Shown here piece after piece: positions 1-8,574 of a stretch of DNA of 64,000 nt; the stretch's first letter is position 1, and each line of letters begins with the position of its first letter. Made by a program: the position numbers and the translations under genes. The stretch spans positions 76,068 to 140,067 of the forward strand of contig CALJTY010000031.1 in the NCBI GenBank assembly GCA_937975915.1, read 5' to 3'. The DNA comes from an uncultured Acidimicrobiaceae bacterium (GTDB lineage Bacteria; Actinomycetota; Acidimicrobiia; Acidimicrobiales; RAAP-2). The notes under the pieces were generated by a model. It was not told the origin of the DNA, did not search any database, and worked only from the letters and a program-made list of their open reading frames with translations.

Positions 1-2
1 TC

Positions 3-179
3 TACCAAGTTGCAGAAGTAGTTCGTAACTTGTCTATTCGTGACAAGGACAAGGGTCTTTCAGCAGGAGAGAAGCGCATGCTTACTCGTGCTCGCCAGAT
101 CCTGGTGTCCGAGTTGACCTTCGCGCTCAACGTAGACACTGAAGCGGCTGAAGAAAAGCTCGCCTCAGTTCTGCCGTAA
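3..179 (+). CDS. carD: CarD family transcriptional regulator, 3' end
   Basis: Only the last 58 residues are in the window; the start lies to the left. The visible part is the helical C-terminal domain of CarD, with the family motif DKGLSAGEKRML followed by ARQILVSEL. In Actinobacteria CarD binds RNA polymerase beta and stabilises open complexes at rRNA and other promoters. The stop is 2 bases before ispD, and carD-ispD-ispF is the order known from mycobacteria, which supports the assignment. The N-terminal RNA-polymerase-interacting domain cannot be checked. Confidence 0.9.
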   Translation, partial: YQVAEVVRNLSIRDKDKGLSAGEKRMLTRARQILVSELTFALNVDTEAAEEKLASVLP

Positions 180-181
180 CC

Positions 182-826
182 ATGAGCGTCGCCTGCGTAG
201 TAGTTGCGGGCGGATCAGGTTCTCGCTTTGGCGGATTGAAGCAGTTCGCCCAACTTGGTGGTGACACCGTAACTGGACACTCCATTCGTGCTGCGCGCTC
301 TGTCGCCTCACTGGTAGTTCTCGTCGCACCACAGGGTCACACAGATGACATGCAGGGCGCTGATGTTGTAGTTGCTGGCGGAACAACACGTGCTGATTCA
401 GTTCGTGCAGGAATCAACGCTTGTGGTGACGCAGAAATCATTGTTGTCCACGACGCGGCACGACCACTCGCGTCTCCTGCACTGTTTGCTGCAGTAGTTG
501 GCGCAATCAGAGACGGTGCTGAAGCCTGCGTTCCAGGACTTGGTATTACTGACACCGTTAAGCGCATTGCGCAGAGCAACGGCGAAGTCATTGTGAGCGA
601 AACCATTGCTCGAGATGAACTTGTTACGGTTCAGACTCCTCAAGCCTTTCGCGCAGAAATTCTGAAGCGCGCACACGCTTCTAAAAGCGACGCCACTGAC
701 GATGCTGGTCTCGTCGAAGCACTCGGAACTCGTGTTGTCGTAGTGCTCGGTGAGCCTTCAAACATAAAGATCACCCATCCAGGAGACATTGAACAAGCTG
801 AGCGCATTGCGGGGAGCGTCGTATGA
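182..826 (+). CDS. ispD: 2-C-methyl-D-erythritol 4-phosphate cytidylyltransferase
   Basis: IspD transfers CMP from CTP to methylerythritol 4-phosphate in the non-mevalonate isoprenoid pathway in the cytoplasm. The 214-residue protein has the nucleotide-binding loop AGGSGSRFGGLKQF at residues 9-22, with the conserved Arg15 and Lys20, the RADSVRAG segment, VVHDAARP near residue 95 and TPQAF near 155. Length is normal to slightly short for the family. The start is 2 bases after carD and the 3' end overlaps ispF by 4 bases (ATGA), implying coupled translation of two steps of one pathway. Confidence 0.95.
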   Translation: MSVACVVVAGGSGSRFGGLKQFAQLGGDTVTGHSIRAARSVASLVVLVAPQGHTDDMQGADVVVAGGTTRADSVRAGINACGDAEIIVVHDAARPLASPALFAAVVGAIRDGAEACVPGLGITDTVKRIAQSNGEVIVSETIARDELVTVQTPQAFRAEILKRAHASKSDATDDAGLVEALGTRVVVVLGEPSNIKITHPGDIEQAERIAGSVV

Positions 827-1293
827 GAATCGGTCAGGGCATTGATGTTCACCGTTTTAGCGACGACCCAGCTCGTGTTTTATTCATAGGGCTCGTAGAG
901 ATTCCAGGTGCCCCAGGACTTGCTGGACACTCTGATGCTGACGTTGCAACTCACGCACTATGCGATGCACTGCTTGGTGCTGCCAATCTCGGTGACTTGG
1001 GTCGTCATTTCCCTGACACCGATGGATCAATTGCTGGCGTATCGTCAAAGAGTCTTCTCGAGCAAACACTGAAGCTAGTGAGCGACGCAGGATATCGCTG
1101 CACTTCAGGCGACATAACAATCATTGCGGAGCGACCCAAGCTTGCTTCGTTCATGCCGGCAATGTCTGAAGCACTAAGCGCAGTTGTTGGAACTGTTATT
1201 TCGCTGAAGGCAACCACCACAGAAGGACTCGGAGCGATTGGTCGCGCCGAGGGTATTGGCGCATCTGCAGTAGTTCTTATAGAGGAGAAGTAA
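823..1293 (+). CDS. ispF: 2-C-methyl-D-erythritol 2,4-cyclodiphosphate synthase
   Basis: IspF cyclises CDP-methylerythritol 2-phosphate to the cyclodiphosphate with loss of CMP, two steps after IspD. At 156 residues it is full length. The metal site is visible as Asp8 and His10 in GIDVH, with His44 following HSDADV; FPDTD and the CMP-binding KATTTEGLG also match. It starts inside the ispD stop and its TAA overlaps the ATG of the following methyltransferase by one base, so the block behaves as an operon. Confidence 0.95.
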   Translation: MRIGQGIDVHRFSDDPARVLFIGLVEIPGAPGLAGHSDADVATHALCDALLGAANLGDLGRHFPDTDGSIAGVSSKSLLEQTLKLVSDAGYRCTSGDITIIAERPKLASFMPAMSEALSAVVGTVISLKATTTEGLGAIGRAEGIGASAVVLIEEK

Positions 1294-2156
1294 TGGCTCG
1301 TCCAGCCCCACGTCGTCCAGCCCCAAAGGGTCGCCCACCGCGCGGTGGTGGACCACGCAACACCAGCGCCGCACCCAACACTGGAACACGACGCAATCCA
1401 ACGCGTGAGAAGGAAGGACTTGGTGGCGAGCAAGTAGAAGGTCGCCAAGCCGTTCTTGAACTTTTGAAGGCTCGCAGGCGAACAATTCAAAAGATCTATG
1501 TTGCAGACCAACAGGACTCTTCAGAAATCCTTGATGAAATTGAACGCGAAGCACAGCGCCAACGCGTCCCTATTCAGATCATTGCCATGGCGCGACTTGA
1601 CCGTGAAGCTCGTACTGAAGGCCACCAGGGTGTTGTTGCGTTCTGTAGTCGTCTGGATTCAGTAAGCCTCGATGTACTTCTTGAACACAAGCATCCGTTC
1701 TTGCTGGTGTGTGACGGCGTCACAGACCCTCGTAACCTTGGAGCAATGCTTCGAAGCGCTGATGGCGCTGGCGTTACAGGTGTTGTTGTTCCTCGCCACC
1801 GTGCTGCACGCATCTCTCCTTCAGTCACCAAGACTGCAGCGGGTGCGATTGAATACTTAACATTCGCTGACGTTGGTGGAATCCCTGCAGCGATTGATCA
1901 GATGAACAAAGCAGGAGTCCTCACCGTGGGACTCGCTGGTGAGTCCAAAGACTCTATTTATGACCTCGACCTCGGAAGCATTCCCGTAGCGATTGTTGTT
2001 GGCGGAGAAGAAAAGGGTCTCGCAGCTCTCACCAGGAAGCGTTGTCAAGCAGTGGTTTCAATTCCACAGCTTGGAAAGATCAGTTCACTAAATGCCAGCG
2101 TTGCATTGTCGATTGCAGCATTTGAAGTCGCAAGACAGCGCGCTCTCAATAAGTAA
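1293..2156 (+). CDS. rlmB: 23S rRNA (guanosine-2'-O)-methyltransferase, TrmH/RlmB family
   Basis: A SPOUT-class 2'-O-methyltransferase using S-adenosylmethionine, most likely for G2251 of 23S rRNA. The first 45 residues are Pro/Arg/Gly-rich and probably disordered; an RNA-binding substrate domain begins at EQVEGRQAVLELL. The C-terminal trefoil-knot domain shows VTDPRNLGAMLR, VVGGEEKGL and SIPQLGKISSLNASVA, the three family motifs. Length 287 fits. In mycobacteria cysS sits between ispF and this methyltransferase; here it is absent. Substrate specificity between RlmB and related TrmH enzymes is inferred. Confidence 0.88.
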   Translation: MARPAPRRPAPKGRPPRGGGPRNTSAAPNTGTRRNPTREKEGLGGEQVEGRQAVLELLKARRRTIQKIYVADQQDSSEILDEIEREAQRQRVPIQIIAMARLDREARTEGHQGVVAFCSRLDSVSLDVLLEHKHPFLLVCDGVTDPRNLGAMLRSADGAGVTGVVVPRHRAARISPSVTKTAAGAIEYLTFADVGGIPAAIDQMNKAGVLTVGLAGESKDSIYDLDLGSIPVAIVVGGEEKGLAALTRKRCQAVVSIPQLGKISSLNASVALSIAAFEVARQRALNK

Positions 2157-2239
2157 ACACTGCATTTAAAAGTAGTTTCGTCACAAAGATTTTCGCGACC
2201 GTTGGGTTACGTTCAACTTGATGCCCAAGTTGGCACCTA

Positions 2240-3679
2240 ATGAACGGAAATCAATTGAAAAATTTACTAAAGGCTCTAGTAGTAGTTCCATTTGCGCTGT
2301 CAACGTTGTTTGTTGCAACACAATCTGGTGCTGACGTGCCTTCTTTTAACAATGCACTTTTCTGCAACAACGTTGTTGTGAACTCCCCGTGTGATGTCTA
2401 TACGCAGCAGACCGAGTTTGGTTCAGCTTCTTCGAGTTTCCCCCTGAATTTGTTCTCTACAATGCCAACAGGATTTTCGAATCCTGGCTATGTATTTGTG
2501 AATTGGATTCAATATTCTTCTGGTGTACCCACAGGTACATATTTTTCAGATGGACAAACGTATAACTTTGCGAGCAATCTACGCCTTTATGCAAATTGGC
2601 AACAAAATAGTGTTGTTTTCAATTCAAATAATTCTGCTAATTCAGTTTCTTCGCAGAGCGGAATCGCGTCTGGAATTAAGTTGAATGCCACATCCTCTCT
2701 AGGAAGTGGATTTTCTCGTTCAGGATTTACATTTGCTGGCTGGAGTCTGTCTCCTGGATCGACCAGCGTCAGTTATTTAGACGGGGCTAATTATGATTTT
2801 TCAGCATCTTCTTCGTCCATTCTTGGTGGGCGGCTGCTTTATGCAGTGTGGACTGCAGTAGCTGCACCAATAGTTGTCTATCAACCACCAATATTTAATT
2901 TTTTGCTCACAGCAGGTCTCGGCAGTGGATCTGCTGTTTCAACAAATAGTGTCATGGGGAGTGAAATTACAATTCCATCAAACAATGGATTTTCAAATTC
3001 AGGTTCTTTGTTCACTGGATGGTTGTGTAATGGCGTATTGAGCCAACCTGGATTTATGATCCAACTCAATTCGAATCTCACTTGCATCGCGCAATGGTCT
3101 CTCATCCCGGTTGGAACTATTACTTTTAACTCAAATGGGGGCCTGGGAGCGATCGCCTCGTCCGTCGATCAAATTGGATCTTCATTCACAGCTCCAGGTT
3201 CAATTGGGATGTCCAACAGTGGTTATGCATTTCTAAATTGGAATAGCAATGCAGATGGAACTGGCACACAAGTGACTACTGGATCTGTGACGTTGGTGTC
3301 TTCATCTACGACTCTCTACGCTCAATGGACTCAGCTCTTAGTCATGCCGAACCCAACTGTGCATCTTGGGTTTATAGGAGGATTCCAAGTGAACAGTGCC
3401 ACGCTCACCACACAACTCAAATTACAAATTCAGAATCTTGCGTCGCTATTGGCGGCAGGTAAGCAAAAAAATGTAACCATTTATGGCTACACAACATATT
3501 CAACTGCGACTGCATCTAATTTGGCGATCAGTCAAGCGAGAGCAAATACGGTTGCGCAGTACTTGCGAACACAGTTGACTGCGATGAGCGTTTTTGGTGT
3601 ATTGATAACTGCCAAAGGTGAGGGATCAGTCAGAGGACAAGTTGCTGGCGCCTACAGGCGGGTCGAGATATTTGTTTAA
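2240..3679 (+). CDS. Secreted InlB-repeat protein with C-terminal OmpA-like domain
   Basis: A 479-residue exported protein of unknown function. Residues 1-31 form a signal peptide (Lys-containing start, hydrophobic core ending near SGADVP). Then come about four InlB_B (Listeria-Bacteroides type) repeats, each with a GFSNPGY/GFTFAGW-like turn and ending in YANW, YAVW, IAQW or YAQW. From about residue 375 an OmpA/MotB-like peptidoglycan-binding fold is suggested by VTIYGYTTYSTA, the helix ISQARANTVAQYLR and the terminal YRRVEIFV. The gene is richer in A+T and in Asn/Ser than its neighbours, hinting at different selection or origin. It probably anchors an adhesive repeat region to the cell wall; this is inference. 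Confidence 0.75.
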   Translation: MNGNQLKNLLKALVVVPFALSTLFVATQSGADVPSFNNALFCNNVVVNSPCDVYTQQTEFGSASSSFPLNLFSTMPTGFSNPGYVFVNWIQYSSGVPTGTYFSDGQTYNFASNLRLYANWQQNSVVFNSNNSANSVSSQSGIASGIKLNATSSLGSGFSRSGFTFAGWSLSPGSTSVSYLDGANYDFSASSSSILGGRLLYAVWTAVAAPIVVYQPPIFNFLLTAGLGSGSAVSTNSVMGSEITIPSNNGFSNSGSLFTGWLCNGVLSQPGFMIQLNSNLTCIAQWSLIPVGTITFNSNGGLGAIASSVDQIGSSFTAPGSIGMSNSGYAFLNWNSNADGTGTQVTTGSVTLVSSSTTLYAQWTQLLVMPNPTVHLGFIGGFQVNSATLTTQLKLQIQNLASLLAAGKQKNVTIYGYTTYSTATASNLAISQARANTVAQYLRTQLTAMSVFGVLITAKGEGSVRGQVAGAYRRVEIFV

Positions 3680-3712
3680 ATACCCCGACCACGCCTAGGC
3701 GGTTCTGAGTGG

Positions 3713-3786
3713 TGCCGGCGGAGGGATTCGAACCCCCGACCTAACGATTACAAATCGCTTGCGCTGCCGGACTGCGCCACGCCGGC
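3713..3786 (-). tRNA. tRNA-Thr(TGT)
   Basis: Read on the minus strand, the 74-base sequence folds into a full cloverleaf: acceptor GCCGGCG paired with CGCCGGC, D stem GCGC/GCGC, anticodon stem AGCGA/TCGTT with loop TTTGTAA, and T arm GGGGG-TTCGAAT-CCCTC. The anticodon TGT (plus-strand bases 3750-3752) reads ACA threonine codons. The discriminator is A and no full CCA is encoded. It lies between two plus-strand genes, in opposite orientation. Confidence 0.93.
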
Positions 3787-3838
3787 TCAGAAGTTAAAAG
3801 TTTAGTCAATCCTCCAAGGTCGCTCTAGGCTTATAGAA

Positions 3839-4342
3839 ATGACTGATACTTCCCAGCCCCAGGGTGCCCCAAGAGACACCGGATCACACTTCCAGCCATC
3901 TCTGCGAAAGATGCTCATTATTCTCTTTTTGTTTGCCCTGGCAGCTTTCATAATGCTCAGATCTCCAGGCGCAGCAGGTCCTAACTTTGGTACTCCAAAC
4001 ATCACAACCCCTGCTGGTGAGACGACGAAGACGTCTGTGCCTGTGTCTCAAGTTCGAGTTCAGGTCGCAAACGGCACTGCTACGGCTGGTCTTGGTCGCA
4101 CGTATACCCAGCAGCTCATGACACTTGGTTGGAACACGCTTCCAGAGATGAACGGCCCGAAGGTCAATGCAACGATTATTTATTACAACCCAGGTTTCTT
4201 GTGGGCTGCACAAAGTATCGCAACGGCACTCAAAGTAAGTGCAACCGACACCCAGCCTCTAAATGGCCAGCAACCAGTTGCTGGCGCATCGAGTGACGAC
4301 GTAATTGTTATCGTCGGACCAGAACTCGCAGTCGCTGGCTAA
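3839..4342 (+). CDS. Membrane-anchored LytR_C domain protein
   Basis: A 167-residue protein with a cytoplasmic N-terminus, one membrane segment at about residues 24-42 (MLIILFLFALAAFIMLRS) and an outside LytR_C domain. That domain is recognised by VRVQVANGTATAGLG, the LGW turn and the closing DDVIVIVGPEL strand. LytR_C domains usually follow the LytR-CpsA-Psr catalytic domain in cell-wall polymer ligases; here the domain stands alone, as is common in Actinobacteria. Its function is not established; a role in wall-polymer attachment or sensing is inferred. Confidence 0.8.
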   Translation: MTDTSQPQGAPRDTGSHFQPSLRKMLIILFLFALAAFIMLRSPGAAGPNFGTPNITTPAGETTKTSVPVSQVRVQVANGTATAGLGRTYTQQLMTLGWNTLPEMNGPKVNATIIYYNPGFLWAAQSIATALKVSATDTQPLNGQQPVAGASSDDVIVIVGPELAVAG

Positions 4343-5113
4343 TTATTCCGCTGTAGGAAGTTCGACTCCGTAGCGAAGCAATGCAGCACGAAGTACTTCT
4401 GCAGACATTGGTCGTAGTTCTTCAAGTGGACGATTGCGGTGACGTCTGATACCTAAGTCAACTTGGGCGAGTGCACCAACGCTGAACTTGTGGGCGATGT
4501 CAATTAAAAGAGCAATCTCAACCCCGTAAGAAGTTTCCATGGTTATTGCTTCGAAGGTGCTTCTGCGTCCCGCAGTTTCTCCAGCTAGTGGTTGTTTAAT
4601 TTCTCCCAGCCCCGGATAAAGGAGCGAGAGGATTGGGCGTGCGCTGAGTTCATTCACACGACCTCCGCCGGTTGGCATGTTGTGAAGCGGTCTCTCGTAG
4701 TAGCCCTTTACGAGTTGGACCTCTTCTTTTTCAAGAAGTGGCTGAATGAGACGCGGCACGTACTCAGTAGTGGTGTTAATAACATCAGCGTCTAAGAAGA
4801 CAACGAGCTCTGAAGACGTGGCTCGAAGTCCCGCACCCATTGCAGCGCCTTTGCCACTCGTACCACTGAGGTTCACAACACGTGCTCCGTGGTGATCTGC
4901 CACAACACCCGTGTCATCGCTGGAGTGGTCGTTCACTACGACGAGCTCATCTATGAGCCCTGCGTGTGTAGAGATGGCGTCGAGCACGGCTCCGATGGTG
5001 GAAGCCTCATTCTTCGCTGGCACTATGACGGCCAGCGTGGTCTGGGCTTTAAGGCCAAGTACCGCTTCGAGGTCGAACTGCTCGCGGGTGAGGGTCCAAG
5101 GAACATCGTGCAT
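4343..5113 (-). CDS. gpgS: Glucosyl-3-phosphoglycerate synthase-like glycosyltransferase (GT81)
   Basis: GpgS transfers glucose from an NDP-sugar to 3-phosphoglycerate, the first step of glucosylglycerate and methylglucose lipopolysaccharide synthesis. The GT-A fold shows VIVPAKNEASTIG, the metal-binding DAD in VVFLDADVIN, GKGAAMGAGL, VKGYYERP, GGGRVNELSARP and the C-terminal LGIRRHRNRPLEEL, all GpgS hallmarks. The chosen ATG gives 256 residues and matches where mycobacterial GpgS homology begins (PWTLTREQFD). The frame stays open to 5344 and encodes a hydrophobic stretch just upstream, so an in-frame start at 5191 or 5245 is possible. It is divergent from thrC. Confidence 0.82.
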   Translation of the reverse strand: MHDVPWTLTREQFDLEAVLGLKAQTTLAVIVPAKNEASTIGAVLDAISTHAGLIDELVVVNDHSSDDTGVVADHHGARVVNLSGTSGKGAAMGAGLRATSSELVVFLDADVINTTTEYVPRLIQPLLEKEEVQLVKGYYERPLHNMPTGGGRVNELSARPILSLLYPGLGEIKQPLAGETAGRRSTFEAITMETSYGVEIALLIDIAHKFSVGALAQVDLGIRRHRNRPLEELRPMSAEVLRAALLRYGVELPTAE

Positions 5114-5300
5114 AGGCCTTAAGGCTAGGGCTTGGGGCAAAAACTTGCACTTGACAAATAGGCTCAAAACAACAAGAATTGTTATCAACATCAAGAGCGA
5201 CAGAGGGACGGGCCCTGTGAAGTCGCGACAACCAGTGTGAAACATGAGCACCCGCTCTTCACACCAGGTGCCAAAGCCCGAACGATGAAAAGGGAGTTTT

Positions 5301-6548
5301 ATGAGTTTCGCAACCGGTCTTCTCTGTAGAGAGTGTGGCTCCACCTATCCAGCTGAGGCTCGCTATTCATGCGACTTCTGCTTCGGACCGCTCGAAGTCA
5401 ACTACGACTTAGAAGCAGCCAAGGGTGTTGTCACACGTGAATCAATTGAGTCAGGTCCAAATTCGATGTGGCGTTACGCTGCACTCCTTCCAGATCCAGG
5501 CGAAGAGCCCGTTGACCTTGGAGCGGGTTGGACTCCACTTCGAAAAGCCACACGCCTTGCTGAAGTACTCGGCGTTAAAGAACTCTGGCTAAAAGACGAC
5601 ACACGCAATCCAACTGGTTCCTTTAAGGACCGCGTTGTTTCGTGCGCGCTTTCTTCTGCTCGCCGTCTCGGTTTCACGACTGCAGCATGTGCATCAACAG
5701 GAAACCTCGCAACTTCAGTTGCAGCGCACGCTGCATTCATTGGATGGCCGAGTGTCACGATCATTCCAAATGACCTCGAAAAGTCAAAGATTGCCATGAC
5801 CGCAATCTTTGGTGGCACGGTGCTTGGCGTTGAGGGTAACTACGACGACGTGAACCGTCTCTGTGTGGAGCTTGTTGCTGAGCACCCAGACTGGGCGTTC
5901 GCGAACGTAAACCTTCGCCCGTATTACGCAGAAGGTTCAAAGACACTGGCCTTCGAAATCACCGAGCAACTCGGATGGAAGCTTCCTGCACAAGTTGTTG
6001 TGCCAGTCGCTTCTGGAAGCCAGCTCACCAAGGTCGCCAAGGGCTTCAAAGAATTCATTGAACTTGGCCTTGTTGAAGGTGAAGCACCAATTTTGTTCGG
6101 GGCACAAGCAACTGGTTGCTCACCAGTGGCGACTGCGTTTAGCGAAGGCGCTGAAGTCATCACGCCACAGCGTCCAAATACAATTGCTCGTTCGCTCGCA
6201 ATTGGTAACCCAGCTGACGGCCCGTATGTTCTTGACGAACTGCGTAGCCACGGCGGTGACATTGGCTCAGTTCCAGACTCAGAGATTCTCGAATGCATTG
6301 AACTGCTCGCAAAGACTGAAGGCGTGTTCGCTGAAACTGCTGGAGGAGTGACTATTGCTTCACTTCGCCAAATGATCAACCGCGGCACTATTGACCGCAA
6401 TAAGTCAATCGTCGCAATTATTTCTGGCCACGGCCTAAAGACTCTCGATGCAGTTGTTGACACTGCGGTAGTGACTGCGACGATTAAGCCGTCACTCGCT
6501 TCTGCAGAAGAAGCAATTGCTCGCTACACCTTGGAGGCTGCGCTATGA
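5301..6548 (+). CDS. thrC: Threonine synthase
   Basis: A PLP enzyme converting O-phosphohomoserine to threonine and phosphate. The 415-residue protein begins with a four-cysteine knuckle (Cys9, Cys12, Cys24, Cys27), as in many class I threonine synthases, followed by the fold-type II core. Lys109 in NPTGSFKDR is the Schiff-base lysine; STGNLATSVAAHA binds the phosphate of PLP. The start ATG follows AAAGGGAG. The stop overlaps the next small gene by 4 bases. Confidence 0.94.
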   Translation: MSFATGLLCRECGSTYPAEARYSCDFCFGPLEVNYDLEAAKGVVTRESIESGPNSMWRYAALLPDPGEEPVDLGAGWTPLRKATRLAEVLGVKELWLKDDTRNPTGSFKDRVVSCALSSARRLGFTTAACASTGNLATSVAAHAAFIGWPSVTIIPNDLEKSKIAMTAIFGGTVLGVEGNYDDVNRLCVELVAEHPDWAFANVNLRPYYAEGSKTLAFEITEQLGWKLPAQVVVPVASGSQLTKVAKGFKEFIELGLVEGEAPILFGAQATGCSPVATAFSEGAEVITPQRPNTIARSLAIGNPADGPYVLDELRSHGGDIGSVPDSEILECIELLAKTEGVFAETAGGVTIASLRQMINRGTIDRNKSIVAIISGHGLKTLDAVVDTAVVTATIKPSLASAEEAIARYTLEAAL

Positions 6549-6820
6549 GCGTGATTGTTCGACTACCTAGCCAGCTGCGTGTGCTCGTGGGGGGCGCTGG
6601 AGAAGTTCCAGTAGAAGCCACCACAGTCCGTGAAGCCATTGTTGGCGTTGATGCTCAGTACCCAGGGATTGCCTTTCGAGTTCTGGATGACAAGGGCGCA
6701 CTTCGCAGATTCGTGAACGTTTTCGTTGCCGACGAAGATGTCCGTTTCCTCGATGGCCTCGACACCGTTTTGGCCCCAGGAGTTACCGTTTCGCTAGTCC
6801 CGGCCGTTGCCGGGGGCTGA
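6545..6820 (+). CDS. MoaD/ThiS-family ubiquitin-like sulfur carrier
   Basis: A 91-residue beta-grasp protein ending in the invariant Gly-Gly (VPAVAGG) that is adenylated and thiocarboxylated in sulfur carriers. The pattern VIVRLPSQLRVLVGG ... VREAIVGVDAQYPGI ... FVNVFVADEDVRFLDG is typical of the MoaD branch that includes mycobacterial CysO. It overlaps thrC (ATGA), so the two are co-translated. The partner activating enzyme and protease are not in the window; whether it serves cysteine, molybdopterin or another pathway cannot be decided. Confidence 0.85.
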   Translation: MSVIVRLPSQLRVLVGGAGEVPVEATTVREAIVGVDAQYPGIAFRVLDDKGALRRFVNVFVADEDVRFLDGLDTVLAPGVTVSLVPAVAGG

Positions 6821-6826
6821 CCTGAA

Positions 6827-6853
6827 TTAGCAGTCTCACCCCTAGACTGCTAA
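6827..6853. promoter_or_regulatory. CIRCE-type HrcA operator upstream of groEL
   Basis: The arms TTAGCAGTC and GACTGCTAA are perfect reverse complements separated by exactly 9 bases, the architecture of CIRCE (consensus TTAGCACTC-N9-GAGTGCTAA) with one symmetric change in each arm. It lies 47 bases before the groEL start. Repression by HrcA, relieved on heat shock, is inferred from the family. Confidence 0.88.
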
Positions 6854-6899
6854 TATTGCTCTGCACCAATTGGGTGCTTGCTTAACAGGAGGAATCGCC

Positions 6900-8522
6900 A
6901 TGGCGAAACTGATCTCATTCGACGAAGAGGCTCGCAGAGCCCTAGAACGCGGTATGAACAAGCTTGCTGACGCCGTACGCGTCACACTCGGACCTAAGGG
7001 TCGCAACGTTGTTCTCGACAAGAAGTGGGGAGCACCCACAATCACTAACGACGGTGTTTCAATCGCCAAGGACATTGACCTCGAAGACCCATTCGAGCGC
7101 ATTGGTGCAGAACTCGTCAAAGAAGTAGCGAAGAAGACTGACGACGTTGCTGGTGACGGAACCACAACTGCGACTGTTCTTGCCTGGGCCATGGTCCGTG
7201 AAGGTCTAAAGAACGTTGCCGCAGGCGCTAATCCGATGTCGCTGAAGAAGGGTATTGAAGCTGCCGTAGAAGCTGCTGTTGCTTCACTGCACGAACTTTC
7301 AAAGCCTGCAGACACCAAGGAACAGATTGCTCAAGTGGCATCTATTTCTGCTGCGGACACTGAAATTGGTCAGATGATTGCTGACGCGATTGACAAGGTT
7401 GGAAAAGACGGTGTCATCACTGTTGAAGAAAGCCAGTCATTCGGAATGGACATGGACCTCGTTGAAGGAATGCGTTTCGACAAGGGATACATCTCTCCAT
7501 ACTTCTCAACTGACACCGAGCGCATGGAAGCAGTTCTTGAGAACGCTTACATCCTTCTCGTGTCATCAAAGATCACTTCAGTACGCGACGTACTTCCAGT
7601 CCTTGAGCAAGTTATGCAGTCGGGTCGTCCACTGCTCATCATTGCTGAAGACATCGAAGGCGAAGCACTAGCAACGCTTGTTGTTAACAAGATTCGTGGA
7701 ACATTCAAGTCAGCTGCCGTTAAGGCTCCAGGATTTGGTGAGCGTCGTAAGGCAATGTTGCAAGACATCGCAATCCTTACTGGTGCCACAGTTATCTCTG
7801 AAGAAGTTGGCCTGAAGCTGGACACCGCAACACTTGAGTCACTTGGACAAGCTCGCAAGATTGTTATCACTAAGGACGAGACAACAATCATTGAAGGTGC
7901 TGGATCTAAGGACGAAGTGAATGGTCGCGTAAACCAGATCAAGGCTGAAATCGACAACACTGACTCTGACTACGACCGCGAAAAGCTCCAAGAGCGTCTC
8001 GCAAAGTTGTCTGGTGGCGTTGCTGTCATCAAGGTTGGAGCCGCTACTGAAGTTGAGCTTAAGGAAAAGAAGCACCGCATCGAAGATGCCGTTTCAACTA
8101 CCAAAGCTGCAATTGAAGAAGGTGTGGTTCCTGGTGGTGGCGTTGCTCTGCTTCGTAGCCAGAAGAACATCTTGGAAGCTGCTGAGAAGCTCAGTGGTGA
8201 CGAACAGACTGGTGCACGGATGGTCGCTAAGGCCGTAGAAGCACCGCTTAACCAGATTGCCGTTAACGCGGGTCTTGAAGGTGGCGTAATCGTGGACAAG
8301 GTTAGAAACCTTGCCAATCCAACTGAGGGTCTTAACGCCGCAACTGGTGAGTACGAAGACCTCATCAAGGCTGGAGTTATTGACGCAATGAAGGTAACTC
8401 GTTCTGCACTTCAAAACGCTGCATCAATCGCTGCTCTGTTCCTAACAACAGAGTGCGTCATTGTTGACAAGCCTGAAGCGGCACCGGCTGGCCCACCAAT
8501 GGGCGGTATGGACGACTACTAA
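6900..8522 (+). CDS. groEL: Chaperonin GroEL (Hsp60)
   Basis: The 60-kDa subunit of the ATP-driven protein-folding chamber. The chosen ATG follows AGGAGG (6887-6892) and gives 540 residues beginning MAKLISFDEEARRAL; an upstream in-frame ATG at 6870 would add 10 residues without a ribosome site. Family motifs include LGPKGRNVVLDKKWG, the ATP-site VAGDGTTTATVLA and EEGVVPGGGVALLR; the tail ends PMGGMDDY, of the Gly-Met type rather than the His-rich GroEL1 type. No groES is adjacent, so it must lie elsewhere. Regulation is by the CIRCE element upstream. Confidence 0.97.
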   Translation: MAKLISFDEEARRALERGMNKLADAVRVTLGPKGRNVVLDKKWGAPTITNDGVSIAKDIDLEDPFERIGAELVKEVAKKTDDVAGDGTTTATVLAWAMVREGLKNVAAGANPMSLKKGIEAAVEAAVASLHELSKPADTKEQIAQVASISAADTEIGQMIADAIDKVGKDGVITVEESQSFGMDMDLVEGMRFDKGYISPYFSTDTERMEAVLENAYILLVSSKITSVRDVLPVLEQVMQSGRPLLIIAEDIEGEALATLVVNKIRGTFKSAAVKAPGFGERRKAMLQDIAILTGATVISEEVGLKLDTATLESLGQARKIVITKDETTIIEGAGSKDEVNGRVNQIKAEIDNTDSDYDREKLQERLAKLSGGVAVIKVGAATEVELKEKKHRIEDAVSTTKAAIEEGVVPGGGVALLRSQKNILEAAEKLSGDEQTGARMVAKAVEAPLNQIAVNAGLEGGVIVDKVRNLANPTEGLNAATGEYEDLIKAGVIDAMKVTRSALQNAASIAALFLTTECVIVDKPEAAPAGPPMGGMDDY

Positions 8523-8540
8523 GTCGATTTTGATTTATAG

Positions 8541-8574
8541 AAAACCCCCGGGCAAATGCCCGGGGGTTTTTCTT
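8541..8574. terminator. Bidirectional rho-independent terminator
   Basis: CCCCCGGGCA and TGCCCGGGGG pair around a short AA loop, flanked by AAAA on the left and TTTTTCTT on the right. It sits between the convergent groEL and arylsulfotransferase genes and can end both transcripts. Confidence 0.9.
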
